A DNA stretch of 64,000 bases from Gonocerus acuteangulatus (lineage: Eukaryota; Arthropoda; Insecta; Hemiptera; Coreidae): assembly GCA_946811695.1 (NCBI GenBank), contig OX328123.1, forward strand, positions 149,328,729 through 149,392,728, written 5' to 3'. A program made the position numbers and the translations under genes. Each line of letters starts with the position of its first letter. Position 1 is the first letter of the stretch. Below, one piece after another: positions 1 to 35,250 of this stretch. The notes below the pieces were generated by a model. It was given only the letters and a program-made list of their open reading frames with translations. It was not told where the DNA came from and made no database searches.

Positions 1-429
1 TTTCTCTAAAATGTATGAGGTCAATAACGAAATAGATCATTTCTTCTGATCTGCAACCTCAACCAACTTTTACTTTTTCCCTTCTTTTACATTACGGTCA
101 CTAATTTTACTATTTTATAGAATTGCGTGGTCTGACTTACATTTCACATGTATTTGGTATTTCCCTTAAAATTATTTTTAAAAGATGCATTAATTCTATA
201 CACAACATTTTTATTTTACAAACAAAAGGCCATTCGTGGCCATTCCATTTTGTATCTTCTACTTCAAGGTGGAATAGGGGACAGAAAATACGCCAGCATG
301 ATTTTATTGATAATGGCTTGAGCCATCTAAAACCGGATGAGATTGTAGAAAAAAAGAACAAACTGTTGTTGTCAATAAGATTTTTGGCGCGAAAATTCAA
401 AGAAATTGGGAATAACACAATCCCAATGC

Positions 430-597
430 TATTTTTTTCTGTACCGACATCTTGGCAATTAGCGCCGACATCCATGGTCCAGCAAGGAATTTTCTCTACG
501 ACCCGTGACATGAGAATATTCCTGCCGCAGGTAGGATTCGAACCCACCATCCCCCGCATGAGAATCTAAGGCGTTAGCCTCTAGACAACGGGGAGAC
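430..597 (-). mobile_element. tRNA-derived SINE, family A (copy 1)
   Basis: Read on the minus strand, a tRNA-like head (A box TGTCTAGAGGCTAACGC, B box GGTTCGAATCC) is followed by a body containing GGAATATTC, the core GGCGCTAATTGCC and a short A-run. The same order is seen at 16228, 31956, 44428 and 54863. It is decayed compared with the 44428 and 54863 copies, so it is an older insertion. Confidence 0.8.
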
Positions 598-960
598 AAA
601 ATTAATGCTAATTGTTCGGGAAAAATGTAAACTAAATTTTAAAGAGAAACAAAATCTTAGGTGTGACAATAGGAAACTGACAGTATCAATTTAAGCAAAG
701 ACTTATCCGAATGCGTTCCTTCTCCCAAAACATCGCTCAAGAACCGTATTTGTAGGAAATTCAATGAGCTTTCGAACTGATTTTTTATATTTACTACGAT
801 TTTCCAGCCGGTTTTGAGATAAACATGAATATATCCGAAAATCAATTTTCCTCAACGGCAGTTGAGCTTTCAAATCACACAAACTATTTTGATGGCAAAT
901 TTCATTAATATCAGTCGATTTTTGATTCATCTAGAGCGCGATCAGGTACATATCGTATAG

Positions 961-961
961 G

Positions 962-1036
<75 letters not shown>

Positions 1037-1164
1037 GCATACACAATATATATGCAAACTTGAATCATCGTTATTTTCGTGAAGTATGGTTCCTGAAAAG
1101 CATCCACACATTTGGTTTTAGTACCATTAGAATAAGATTATATACATATATATATATATATATC
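961..1164. repeat. (TA)n microsatellites
   Basis: Interrupted TA array 961-1050, with ATG/TACA interruptions, and a short TA array 1140-1164. The second directly abuts the broken 5' end of a family C SINE. Confidence 0.95.
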
Positions 1165-1456
1165 CAGGTTCAAAACCCGAGCGCGCACTAAAGATTTTTT
1201 CTTCTAGTGCTGCCGTTCGAGGGTTGGATTTGGGGTCCCCGATCGTCCCCTAGGCTCACCCAGCCTTTAATTAATTTAATTAATAAATGGGTACCTTGGG
1301 TGCTAATGACTCTAGAAGTCTAAGCAGCCAAGGGGAAAATCAGGCGGCCGGAGCATATTGTTGACCACACTATCTCCCTAGTGTGCCGTACGGTCAAGAA
1401 TCAGATACCTCTACAGTATCTGCCCCTCTGGGCCCTTGTGGCCTGTTACGGGACTG

Positions 1457-1458
<2 letters not shown>
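1163..1458 (+). mobile_element. tRNA-Ile-type SINE, family C (5'-truncated)
   Basis: Matches the complete copy at 63329-63676 from the B box (GGTTCAAAACCC) onward. Shared blocks include CACTAAAGATTTTTTCTTCT, the AATTAATTTAATTAAT stretch, GGTGCTAATGACTCTAGAAG, and the GATACCTCTACAGTATCTGC block near the 3' end. The A-box half of the tRNA region is missing and replaced by a TA array. The 3' end runs directly into another TA array. Confidence 0.85.

Positions 1459-1515
<57 letters not shown>
1459..1515. repeat. (TA)n microsatellite
   Basis: About 28 TA units starting exactly at the 3' end of the family C SINE. This suggests the array grew from the SINE tail. Confidence 0.95.
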
Positions 1516-1516
<1 letters not shown>

Positions 1517-2639
1517 GTACATATATATAGACGGTCTGGGTCTCAATTCCAACCTCTGAACGACGACAGTAGAAGATAAAATATTTATCGCCCGAGTAAT
1601 ATTAGGAGCAATAATACTTAAACACGCAATGTATTTGACTGTTTTTACTTTTAAAATCAACAAAAATAAATATTAGAAAGGTTTAACTTAATTTTCTTTT
1701 GAAATTACCGTACGAATACCCGTAAGTATATCATCGATTATTTTCCTTTTTTTTCTATTTCTTTTTTTTTTTTTTCAATTATTGATCGATTATTGTCCTT
1801 TATATATCACAATAATTCTTTCGATGAGATTCAACAACAATTCCCAGCCAATTTAAACAATAATTCGATTATTGTTATGAAACGATTATTCTAAATCGTT
1901 CAGGTGTTTATAAATTTATTCAATTACTAATACAAATGTAATCAAGAAGCATAATTGATTAATAACTACTTAATATCAAAATGACAAACATTTGGATTAA
2001 ATTTTATATTTGTTTTCCTTGATTTCTAAATCCTCCAAACCTCAAAATGATTTTATTAATATCTGAACATTTCTAAACCCAATGAAAGAAACGTTGGGTC
2101 ATTCAAAACGAAAAATTACTATTTTAAAAAGGACGGAATTGGGTTGTTTTTTTCTTTTAACATCGACAAAATACATATTGCAAAATTGTACTTGGATTTT
2201 ATTTGGTAATTTCATTATTTTTAAGGGAAGTAAAATAGCCATATTTATTGTTTATGCTTCTTTTAGTTTAGTTTTTTTTCTTGAATTAATTCTTTCCAAG
2301 TTATACAATAATAACTCACTGTCTACAAATATTTTAATTTAGTATCTCAATAAAATATTTTATTTCTACATGGAAAATAAATTATTAATTGTTTGATATA
2401 AATACATTTATAGGCATATAAGAGTTTATATTTAAAACAGAAACAACCGCCAAGAGGCATATGGATTAGTGAAGTTACAAATATCCATGTTTTTTGGGGG
2501 GTAGAGTAATGAAAAAACGTGTAGATGATTGAAAAAAATAATAAGCAATGTATGTGAATCATTTCTGAATTAAAATAGAAAAAAATAAAATTCTAAACAC
2601 TCCGATAAAAAATATAAACAAGTGTTTATAGAAGAGAAT

Positions 2640-3093
2640 GTTGGGAGTGAGGGTTTGATTGACGAGCCGGCGAGGTTAGGGAGGTAGTGGTGGGGGAAGG
2701 GGAGTCTCAATGGGGCCGTGTTGTTGTTTATGTTTATCCTACTACCGACAATGGGGGCCGATGAGCAGGACCTGGATCTGGGAGCGGAACTTCATGCAAA
2801 TCCCAGGCCGTCCGCGATCGATTGATTCAAAGGACCTTCTCTCTCCTGCTCCTTATTTTCATAGCCAACGCCCTACGAAATTATATTAAAAAAACTTTAA
2901 AACACTCTCTAATGTATCCCCATGACGCCAGGAAACTGTATCGTACCGACCGAGGAGCGCCGCCGTCGACTAGGGCTGTATCGTGTTTTGTTTATTTATC
3001 GGTGGGTGTTGTTGTGTTTATGTTTGGCGGTAGAGCAGGGGGTGGGGGGAGTGTGGAGGCGTCTCCGCCAATGGGGCAGGTCCGCGGGAACAG
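2640..3093 (+). other. GC-rich tract ending in a perfect splice donor; possible non-coding 5' exon
   Basis: This stretch is far richer in G and C than its surroundings and contains several CpGs. It ends in AACAG followed by GTGAGCAG (donor GT at 3094-3095), a strong consensus. It could be an upstream untranslated exon of PAQR4 or of an unrelated transcript. No conserved ORF was recognised. Internally it shows a loose duplication of a GGGTGTTGTTGTGTTTATG-like string. RNA evidence would decide. Confidence 0.35.
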
Positions 3094-3338
3094 GTGAGCA
3101 GAGAGCGGCAACTCATGGGATACGGACAACTAGGCGATACACTAAACACAGGTAAACACCTTGGGGCAATCCACATAGCATCTCTCTACCTATCTGATTT
3201 AATGAGGCCAAATTGGACGACAAAAACACACAGAAAACTGAACCAAGTCATAAATTATGTTAAACGACACAAGTTTCACTAATGTAAAACACGGCACTAT
3301 TAAATTTGCCTATAGATATTAATTAATATTTATCTTAC

Positions 3339-3368
3339 CTCACTTCCGATGTTGCCAAAGGAATCCAT
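3339..3368 (-). CDS. Possible first coding exon of a divergent gene (10 codons)
   Basis: On the minus strand an ATG at 3368 opens a reading frame of ten codons (MDSFGNIGSE) that ends exactly at GTGAG followed by GTAAGATA, an excellent donor (GT at 3338-3337). The upstream minus-strand sequence (about 3369-3460) is moderately GC-rich, as expected of a 5' UTR. This would be the start of a gene transcribed leftward, head to head with PAQR4 and about 540 bp from its ATG. I found no second exon in 1-3338, so product and family are unknown. It may be chance, but start codon, frame and donor fit well together. Confidence 0.4.
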
Positions 3369-3909
3369 CTTCAGAGAACAGAGATCAAATAGCTGTAGAC
3401 AATTGCGCAAGTGTTTCTCAGAAGCATGCGCTGGCTAGCTTATACTTTGAGGTGGGAATGTTGTTGGTATACGAGGGAGGGGGGATGCTGGTGTAGGTTT
3501 ACCCCCCAATAAAAATCTCACCCCTCCCTCCCCTCCCCCCTCTCTCAGCAAACATTCATAGCCGTCTTCTCCTGGCCGGTCACCCTCGGCTCTCATCACT
3601 TTACGCTGCATGTATCATATTCTTGTTTAACAGTCGGGCCTTACAACCAGCAAAGGCTTGTGAGTAATCGAGGGAGGCCTGCTACGGGAAGAAGGGATGG
3701 AAATATAGCAGAAAGACAGGCGAGAGAAATCAGAACGACGGCAGGTTTACAGTACACACTTTGTGTATCCTAGGAGGGCTGAGACAATCAATAAAGAGCA
3801 GGACGGGTTTCCATGACGACAGAGGAGGGGTGCCCCCACCCCAGCTCTGGTGGATTGTGGGTAGAGAAGAAGAACAGACGGTGACAGGCAGGGCCGGCGA
3901 GAGGACGGC
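3369..3909. promoter_or_regulatory. Putative bidirectional promoter / 5' UTR of PAQR4
   Basis: GC- and CpG-richer interval between the PAQR4 start codon (rightward) and the candidate minus-strand exon (leftward). It contains a pyrimidine-rich run near 3495-3550 and no TATA box placed convincingly for either side, so a TATA-less type is the simplest reading. The PAQR4 5' UTR must lie here or further upstream, because an in-frame TAG precedes ATG 3910 by 48 bases. Confidence 0.4.
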
Positions 3910-26341
<22,432 letters not shown>

Positions 26342-26718
26342 AATAAATTGAGTCCACTTATATTTTCTTTTTTTTATTAATACCGCTCAAAGTTTTGACA
26401 TTTGAGCTATTGATAACTAAAAGTGATCTTCATATAAAAATATAAAGAATTCCTTAAGGAAAAATTAATCATGTTCTGAGGTACTCGAGATGTTAGAAGA
26501 AATATTATGAGGGTCCACATTTCTTTGACTTGGCGCGATGAGAAAGCTGTCTTGATCCTCAGGAATGTGAAGAAATGATCACAACTTCCACTGGTTTTAT
26601 TGCAGTCAACTTTGAGAGGAATTCCTCCTCTGTATAACAAAATTAATAAAAATGACTACAACCAGAACAACTGAATAATATACCAAGTAATATTAAATTT
26701 TTGTGTGTATGTGTGTGT

Positions 26719-26767
<49 letters not shown>

Positions 26768-26770
26768 CAT

Positions 26771-26810
<40 letters not shown>

Positions 26811-26814
26811 ACAA
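26719..26814. repeat. (TA)n-(CATA)n-(CA)n microsatellite
   Basis: Three successive motifs in one array, ending about 10 bp before the Tc1-like element. Confidence 0.95.
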
Positions 26815-26881
26815 ACATAATTACACTCAGCGTCAAAATGTTAGACACACTATGAAAAATATTATTTTTGACTTTCTATTT

Positions 26882-27090
26882 ATTTATTTAAATTTTAACG
26901 TCCATTTATTATTAACTACGAATTTTAGGACAGGTTATCTATAGGTTACCACCCTTTTCTAGCCAGGATAGGGGTGATGCCTTTTCTTTTTTCGAAAGAA
27001 AAGCCACCACCCCTAGTGGGAATCGAACCCACAACCTTTAGCACGGAGTGTTAAGTGCTCACGCCTTAACCCTCACGGCCATCGGGTCTC
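26882..27090 (-). mobile_element. tRNA-Leu/Ser-like SINE, family B (copy 1)
   Basis: Flanked by CTTTCTATTT at 26872-26881 and 27091-27100. Minus strand starts GGAGACCCGATGGCCGTGAG with GTTAAGG, a long variable-arm-like region and GGTTCGATTCCCAC, i.e. a class II tRNA layout. The tail is AT-rich with TAATAATAAATGGACGTTAA. Inserted into the Tc1-like element, so it is younger. Confidence 0.88.
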
Positions 27091-27633
27091 CTTTCTATTT
27101 GAATAGATCAACAAACCAATACGAATTCAATTATTTTTAACTTATCTTAGACTTATCTGGCAATGCCTATTAGCATTATAACCCATTACAAAATGTATAT
27201 AAAATAAAAAGGCTTAAAAACGGATTCTAGGTGCGTCAAAATGATAGACTCACTGGAAGAAAAAAATAATAAAAGAGGAATTTCAAATTCTGTGTCTTTC
27301 CCATCTCTTTTTATTGCTTAAAAAATTCAATTTCGAATTGAATAAAATAATTGTTTAATGTTTCTTGAGGTATGTAATCCATCGAAGCTAGATTTTTACT
27401 TTTTAGCTCATCGATTATGGAAAATTGTCTTGCCTCGCTATATATTCTTCTTGCGAGAATTCCCTAGGCATTTTTAATAATATTAAGGTCTGGAAAAATA
27501 GCCGACCAATCCAGTTTGTCTATATTCTTTCGGATGAATCATTCCTTAATAATTCTTACCGAATGGATTGGAGCATTGTCTTGCTGAAATGCAGATGAAT
27601 CTTCTGCCATGCCATTAACATGGCATGGTTTTT

Positions 27634-27870
27634 TTATTCTTCTAATTTGTTTTGATACTCATGTAAATATATTCTCTTAGAAAGAAACACCAAGTAGCCT
27701 TTCTTCTTGAACCTAATATTTACCCAAACCATAACACTACCTTCACTCATTTGCTGCCGGGGTAATATAAGTTCTACTTTTCTTAAATCATGAAAATGAA
27801 AAGGAAAACCATCAAGTCCATCCAAATCAAATGTTTTCTCATCAGAAAAAGAAACTTTCCTCTATAGATC
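27634..27870 (-). pseudogene. Tc1-like transposase fragment
   Basis: The minus-strand frame reads ...FDLDGLDGFPFHFHDLRK...GSVMVWVNIRFKKKG..., matching the catalytic region of Tc1 transposases around the first conserved Asp (FxLDGxDG) and GGSVMVW block. Upstream and downstream frames carry stops, so the gene is decayed. Confidence 0.75.
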
Positions 27871-30800
27871 GATCCTCAACATAACGTTTTCTACAAAACC
27901 CATTTTATGATGAAAGAGGTTTTCGCGTTACTATTTTCTCAATATGTTTTTGATCTTTCCAGTAACCCATGCACATTCCTAGACTAGGTATAAACACAGG
28001 CTTCCTCTGCAATTGCTTTGACTGTTTTGCATGAGTGTGATGCGATTCTTAGATCAATTGTTCCTGCCTCATTGATAGAGTTGGTGGTCTACCAGTCGAG
28101 CAATGAGTGCCGTAAGGCTCTCTGAACGGGCTAGATTCGATAAAATTAGTTTTATGAGGCTTGGAATCTCCCTAAAACCCATCTCATCCTTGTTTAGCCA
28201 AGAAATTATACGGCGCTCTTCTCGAGACAACCACTTCTTTTTTCTTATTCTTTGACTGGAAAATTCTCAACTGTTGTCGTTGACATTGACCATAGGAGAA
28301 ATGGAAAATTTCAAATCTTAATGCTTTTCAATGTTTAAGGTCTAAAAATGCCTTATCAACCATTAGAAAATTAAAGGATTGTAAATAACAAATGTGTCTA
28401 TCATTTTGACACACCAAAATAACGACATTATCAGTTATTTATTTATCTCTTGATATAGCACAGAGGTAAACTATAAATTACATTTTTTTACAACTATATA
28501 CATTTGAAATAACTTATAAAAAAAGATTGAACCACAATTTGAAACAAATAATATTCAGTTTTTGAAATTTCAAGGGTGTGTCTATCATTTTGACGCTGAG
28601 TGTACATACTTGTTAGGGCATTAAGCAAAGCTCTCAAAGTGACTTGCCAGCCGGAAAAATAAATTAACGAGTTGAAAAAAAAGGCTTTTTGAAATATTTT
28701 AATGTTTATAAAATCAATTTTATTCATTAGCTGTTATTATTAAGAGTATTTATTATTATTAAAAATATAACAAAAAAATTAGTAAATAAATATAAGCATC
28801 TAAAGGTAATTGCATATCTTTTAATGAATTTTGATCAATGAAATTTTAATTTTGTTTTTCTTTAGCACACAAATATTTCTCCAATGTTGAGAACTGTGTT
28901 AACTTATTGTGTGCTAATAACTAATGTGATATTATTTTAGTCATGCTCAGGAAATGTAAAAATAAAAGATAATTTTAAAAGTAATATAAATATTTTGAAG
29001 TATTTCATAATAAAGGATTCCAAGTTTTTATCTAACTATAAAATTATGTTTTAATAAAATTGTTTATATAAAAATGTCTTTAACAAATTTCTGAACAATG
29101 TATTTTTTTTTTTGCTTAAATTTAGTTAGCTAAAATTGTTTTATACTTTATAAACCTATTCATTATGTTATTTTTTGGGGGGTATTTTTTCCCTGAAATA
29201 TGTCTTTTCAAATTAATTTAGCCTAGATGGATTTTCGTTTTTAAGTTTTACACATAAAAAAAATATTTGGAATCAAGAATTCCAACTTTAAAAAATTGAG
29301 AATCCTAAATTTCTTCCCAGTTGTATATGTTTACAAAATGTCTTCGATAGTTAACTCTTGTTTTGCAAAGATCCAAAATCGTAAAAAATCAAGCAGTTTT
29401 TAGAAGCTTCCTTTGAGCTCTCTGAGAAATAATTAAAATGTAGGTAGTGGACTTCTATTGAAAAAATGTTTGTCATTCTTTTTACATAGAATACGAGATA
29501 ATATCAAATAAAGTTCATTCCTGCATTGAAGGTAAATTGATCTCAAATAGCTTTCATCTTGTTACAAGTAATTCTTGCCTCAATTTTAATTCAATAATAA
29601 AAACTGTTTTGAACTCATTACTCATTAGTGTTAGGTCACCTCATGTTAATGAGATGAATTGCCATGATCTCAAGATGAGAAAATTGAGCCTTTTATTGAA
29701 ATTTAAGATATTGTTATTATGAGAAAAATGTATATTCTTGTTATACATGTTTGGTGTGTGCCTGTAATAAATACGCCTGCTATCCAGTTTATGATCATTG
29801 TATATTTTTGTAGATTGTGTCAGGCTAAAATTAGGTAGCCTATATAACTTAGCTGAAGAAGTATGTTGATCTTACATTAGTGCTGCTTTAATTTTCATCA
29901 TTTATTATTTCAATCGTTCTTCCATGGCTTTACACCAATAGAATGTAAGACAATAATGTAGTGCTTAGATGCTAGGATGAAAAGAAAATGTAAATAGTTT
30001 CTAGTCAGTCAGTCTTTTAAAATATTTTTTGTAACAAGCACGTAAATGAATCTTCCTTCCTTAAAATTTGTGATACTTGAGTCCCAATTGTGTTAATGAC
30101 AAGTTCCTTGTCTAGATTGAGACTCTAAATCTTCTGTTCATTTTCATTTAAATGTTTCAATTGCTAAGAAGGGAAGAATTATATATTAATTTAAAATCTT
30201 ATCATTATGTATCATTGATATCGTCATTAAATGATATGAGGTATACCTTGGGTTATTTCATTAGGGAGAAAAAAAAATTGAAAATTAAAAATCAATTTTG
30301 ACTGACCACCACACATATTGAAGCCATAATTTCGCTATAAGTGTTAAAAACATATACGCCACTTTAATTAGTGATCTTTGTTATGTCAATATTACCATAT
30401 TACATGGTAAATCTACAATTTGGTTTCATTACATGGGCACACAAAATATAAAAGTTATATTTCAACCTTGAAATGACCTTCAATCTGAACCTGGTCTTGA
30501 AGTTAGCAACCCCTAGAACTTATTAACGTAGTAGTCTAGTATTATGTTGCCACGTAAATAAAAAAGTACGTGAAACTTCGCTTAATTCTGAATATTAAAA
30601 AAATAAAAATATGTATCTACACGTCTTCATACATTTTTTTAATACAAGCTTGAAATAGATTTTTGCTTGCTATGTATTATTATAAATGCCTTTCTAAATA
30701 AAATCCAGTACTGGCAAAGGTAATTACATTGTCTCTCCTAGAACAAATTATCGTCTTAACATGAGGTATACCTTATTTCATCGGATTTGTCTTAATTGCT

Positions 30801-31237
30801 CGATATGCTAAATATAGGACATTCTTCTAAGGTCTACTTGATTCAAATTGATAAACATAGAGTCTGGAAGAAGTAAGACTGAATGGTAAATAGGGAGAGC
30901 GAGTCAAAAATCTCTCGAATAACTTATTTTTTCCATTGAGTCGGGCCAAATATCATCCGTCTCAATGTTAATACTCCCCTTCTGTATTAATCTTCTAAAA
31001 TTACTTTCTTCAACCAAATTCAAATTACTCTACCGCCCGATAACTAAGTGATGATGGCCTAAAGGCATCTACATTATTTAAAATAATGTATTAAAATTTG
31101 TATGCTACCAGAATCAAAGTAATGTATATGAATAGTGAGGGACTTTAACACGATGAATAAACGACAAGGGAATTCAGCATAAAGATTTTTAATCATGTAT
31201 AGTGCTTTCAAATCAAACGCCAACACCGATGAGAAGT

Positions 31238-31278
31238 TTTTTTTTTTTTTTTGGTGCGTCTACTGCTATGGTTATTGG
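31238..31278 (-). mobile_element. Truncated SINE core fragment
   Basis: Minus strand GGTGCCAATAACCATAGCAG...GACGCACC followed by an A-run: the same 3' hairpin core as the 9072 micro-SINE. Confidence 0.5.
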
Positions 31279-31952
31279 CACCTCTCACTTATAATTCATG
31301 CAGTACTTGTAACAATATAAAATTTTATGCAAACAATAACTTTTGTACAATCATGCACGTCCATAAAATCACAGATTGAAAATAAATATTACTCTATCTA
31401 AGTCTAAAAGCCAAAAAAAGTATAAATCTTAAAAAACAATACACATATTCCGTTTATTAAATATATTTTTGTGGGATTCCCGTTGCCCATTTAATGGAGC
31501 GCTCAGAAATTGGGTATCGTTCATTATTTTTTATGAAGAATCGGCAAAAACTTTTCTTGGTAATATATTTTGTTGTCGCTCCCCCAGCTCGTAAAGTAAT
31601 TTTGGCATCACTTTTTCTTAATTTACTAAAGCATTTGTGCGCTCCATGGAATAAAAATAAATTAAAAATCATTTAATAATCGTTTCATGACATTGATTCG
31701 ACCAGGCGGTGATCGTGCTGTGCCAAACAGGAAAATCAAAACCAGATATCCGCCATAAAGATTTATTCCATTTTCATAGGATGCTTTCGGAGTCAAACTC
31801 AATCTTCAATGTGTCTAGTATGAATCTGAAGTTCAGTCGATATGAGAATGGTCTGCAATGAAGATGAAGCTTCTGACTCCAAAAGTATGGCCATGAAAAT
31901 AGAAAAGATCTCTGTGGTGGAAATTAGGCGTTTTAATTTTCCTGTTTGATTT

Positions 31953-31955
<3 letters not shown>

Positions 31956-31998
<43 letters not shown>

Positions 31999-32160
31999 GG
32001 CACATCTACATCTAGGTCATTAGCGCCGACATCCAGGGTGTAGCGAGGAATTTCACCAGCGAGCCGTGGGATGATAAAATTCCTGCCGGAGGTTGGGAAT
32101 CGAACCCACCATCTCCCGCTTATGAATCCAAGGCGCTAGCCATTAGACCACGGGAGACCC
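31956..32160 (-). mobile_element. tRNA-derived SINE, family A (copy 5)
   Basis: Target duplication CTGTTTGATTTAAT at 31942-31955 and 32161-32174. Complete head (minus: GGGTCTCCCGTGGTCTAATG), body and a T/A tail of about 42 bases. Well preserved, hence recent. Confidence 0.92.
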
Positions 32161-32201
32161 CTGTTTGATTTAATAATAATGATTTAATTGTACCTTCCCT
32201 T

Positions 32202-32400
32202 ATTATATATATATATATATATATGCAGGGTGTCCCACGTTGAGATGACATAACTTTAGGGGTTTATTCTGCATCCCACTTGTAGTTCAGGGGCATATTC
32301 AGGATATTTAAACCAAAGTTTCAAGAAAAGGTCAGCCAATCTTAGGAACTTTACTCCATAAAAGCTGCAAGAGAAAAAGTACAGTAATGCCACTTGCTTT
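32202..32400. mobile_element. Single end of a CAGGGTGTC-type DNA transposon
   Basis: A short TA array (32202-32224) is followed by CAGGGTGTCCCACGTTGAGA, the terminal signature also used at 39785, 41282 and (as CAGGTTGTTTCAG) 43071. No opposite end was found, so this is a truncated element. Confidence 0.45.
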
Positions 32401-33554
32401 AGCTACTCTGTCTTATTAACCAAACAGAAGGAGATGGTGAATCTTAAAAATACAGGAAATAAATAATAAAACTTTAATTTTGTTGTGAGGAAAAAGACTT
32501 TTGGTTTCAAGTCCTTCATATCTAATGTTGAAATTATGTACACTTCATCATTTATCACATTTCAACTGGGTGTTGTTTTGCACTGACTTATACCTGTTAG
32601 CTACTGCCTTATATATTTTGTAGATATATACTTGTAATAAAATTTGTATCAATTATTCCAGTAAATATCTTTTGTAAATAATATTAATCATACATATGTT
32701 TGATATAAATTTCAGGCATATGATTGTTTTATAAATATTTTGTTTTTCAAATAAAAACAAATTTCTTAATATTGTATTTAATGTTATGAACCCTTTGATA
32801 AGCCAGTTGCTAATTTCGAATGTGCCAACAAGAAGATAATAATTGAACAAGCGGAGGATGTATAGGCTAGCAGCCTGTAGTCTTTCTTATTTAGGTAATA
32901 TTTCAAGAATCCATCGTCAATGGATACATTAAGGACATTCGCAAAACTATTTTAACATGGATATGCCTTAGGCCTATAACACTGCCGACTTGTTGCCAGC
33001 AACTAAAACATGGACAACTCGGGCTGGGAGACCAAGCTGAGCGACAGTATTCCAAGTATATTCGTGCAGTATGGACCTCGAAGAATTGGCAATTGTAGAC
33101 GACTGAGGGTCAATTATCTTGGCACATGAACAGAATTCATAAAAAAAAAAAAAAAAAACAACATTTAAAACTTACCTAAGTTTTTTTTTTCTTCTTCTTG
33201 TAATCCTTCCACCCCAATATACCAGTCGTTATCCTTCCTTCCTAATTTCCTTATACCAGTCGTAATTTCTGTTGTATTGTAACGAAACTCTTTATAGGTC
33301 CTGGGTATCTAATAAGGAAGAAGTTATATGAAAATGAACTAAATCGGTCTATTCGAAGGGGGGGGGGGTGTAACTTTGTACTATGTTTGAATTGAATTCT
33401 TCCGCCAAACGTAGGTTCCCGAAACTCATCAATATCAACAGATCAAAATGTGAAGCTTTGTGTATTTAGTACGTAGTGTAGTACCCCGCATACACGAAAC
33501 TCTGGAAGGAAATTAATTAGAAACTTAATAATTGAAACAGCTGCTCATAAAAAA

Positions 33555-33690
33555 TGCAAAAGAGTAGAACAATTTATGTTTTTATTTTATTTATCTATAG
33601 AGGTTATTTGAAGCAAATTATTCAGGAATGCACTCGATACTACACAATTCTGAGGAAAGTGCTTACTTATGCAGCTCCTGCGTGATGGAC
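33555..33690 (+). repeat. Dispersed repeat, partner at 61068-61195 (inverted)
   Basis: Shared blocks AGGAATGCACTCGATACTAC and AGCTCCTGCGTGATGG with moderate divergence; no coding capacity recognised. Confidence 0.6.
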
Positions 33691-34019
33691 TTTTTTATTA
33701 TGAAGTTGAAATTCACAACTTAGGATTTGCACAGTTTCTATTATTTTTTCCAGTATATATGCAATTTTATAATTACTTTCTACAATAGATAATTAAATAG
33801 ATACACTCCTGTTCGAGTGAAGTCACAATTCACTTATAGATAAACGAATAATGCTTTAAAAGTTAAAAGGACATAATAATTTTTTTCACTTCATATCATG
33901 TTTTGCTATGATTTTTGTTCACTGTAATTGTTTGGTACTATGTAAATCATACCTCTATGGAGGGAAGCTCTATGGATGAACTAGAGCCCAACCGGAAGTG
34001 ATCCCGTTGGCAGTGTATT

Positions 34020-34200
34020 CAGTGTATTGAAAGACTCCATGAGGGAGCATTGTGTCTTGTAAGACTCCATGAGGGAGCATAGTGTATTATAAAACTCCAT
34101 GAGGAGTAGTGTTTTTTGTAAGACTCCCTGAGGAGCAGTGTGTTCTGTAAGACTCCATGAGGGAGCAGTGTGTTTTCTAAAGCTCTTTGAGAGCATTAAT
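34020..34200. repeat. Imperfect tandem repeat, period about 37 bp
   Basis: Five to six copies of a GACTCCATGAGGGAGCAGTG unit joined by TGTNTTNTAA. Composition resembles the tandem repeats inside LTR-3's LTR but the unit is different. Confidence 0.75.
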
Positions 34201-35093
34201 TTGTCTGTGTCCGTAAGACTCAGCCGAGCATAGTGTCTGCCGTGCGAGCAGGAAATTTAATATTTAGGGAGAACTATGTCTCGGTGGCGTCCAAGTAGAG
34301 CTCCACATCATACCGGAGGACTAGTGAAGAACTCTGAATACATGACTCAGAATTGATGAGTACACAATTTGATTACATTAGCACCAGAATACTGCTACTG
34401 CCATTCATTGAACAAAACAAAAATACAGTCCACTCAATGGAGGAACAAACAGTAATGCATTTGCAAATGGTGGAATTGTAGGGAATTTTCCATCCCAGAA
34501 GATTTTTCATGTGCAATTGAACAAAACAATCTATCTAAAAAGACTCCATTACTGTTGAAGGGGAGAGGAGAGAAAAAGGAAGCTGTCCAACTTACCTGTG
34601 GATTTTAGGAGCTAGCAGCAAAGGAAACGTGGCATGGTCTACACCTTTAATTATTGCCATGAACTTTATAAATCCTTCATCCCCCTTCTAGCTCCTGATC
34701 CTAGCTCTATCTTGTGGTATAATTGAGAGAAAACACTATTCCATGTATGTTAAGTAGCTCCATCTCTAGAGCATGTCGTGAGTCATATCCGATATTGCAT
34801 CATATACATGCTGATGAACTGGGATTGTGCATCTTTACAATGTGATATCTGATACAGCTATACCACCTAAAATGTTATAAGTATAGTGTTCTTTCATCTT
34901 TATTTACTCAGCCAAAGCCTATGGGAATATGAGGCTTACATAACAATAAAAATAAGAAAAATGGATAAAATAAATAATTAATATTGAGAGGAGATCGTTG
35001 ACCGTTGATGCTGTGAAGCTAGGAATTGTCAGGGTTCGGTCATTATTTCGTAATAAAACTACATTTTACATGTGAAAATGGTTTTATTGTTTG

Positions 35094-35130
35094 TCAACGT
35101 ATTGGCTTGAAATTCAAGCCTTCATCAGGG
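35094..35130 (-). ncRNA. Hammerhead-ribozyme-like motif in R3
   Basis: Minus strand: CTGATGA (35128-35122), stem GGCTTGAA/TTCAAGCC, then AATACGTTG. Same layout as in R4, with the GAAA box mutated to AATA. Confidence 0.4.
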
Positions 35131-35162
35131 CTGTAAAAGCAAGCAGGACAGAGTTAATACTA

Positions 35163-35164
35163 AC

Positions 35165-35248
<84 letters not shown>
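35163..35248. repeat. (TA)n microsatellite inside R3
   Basis: About 40 TA units located at the same internal position as the arrays of R1, R2 and R4. Confidence 0.95.

Positions 35249-35250
<2 letters not shown>

Larger units (their letters stand above)
1..3338. other. Left flank, mostly repeats
   Basis: No coding exon was recognised here. The stretch holds a tRNA-derived SINE copy (about 430-597), TA arrays at 961-1050 and 1459-1515, a 5'-truncated SINE of another family (about 1163-1458) and plain AT-rich sequence. GC content rises clearly from about 2640 onward. If the short minus-strand exon at 3339-3368 is real, this is its first intron or lies downstream of it. Confidence 0.6.
26824..28602 (-). 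mobile_element. Tc1-like DNA transposon, complete ends, dead transposase
   Basis: Ends CACTCAGCGTCAAAATG / CATTTTGACGCTGAGTG form perfect terminal inverted repeats and are flanked by TA (26822-26823, 28603-28604), the Tc1/mariner target. Internal subterminal copies of the repeat (GTGCGTCAAAATGATAGACT at 27231) also occur. Transposase remnants lie on the minus strand. A family B SINE is inserted at 26882-27090. Confidence 0.88.
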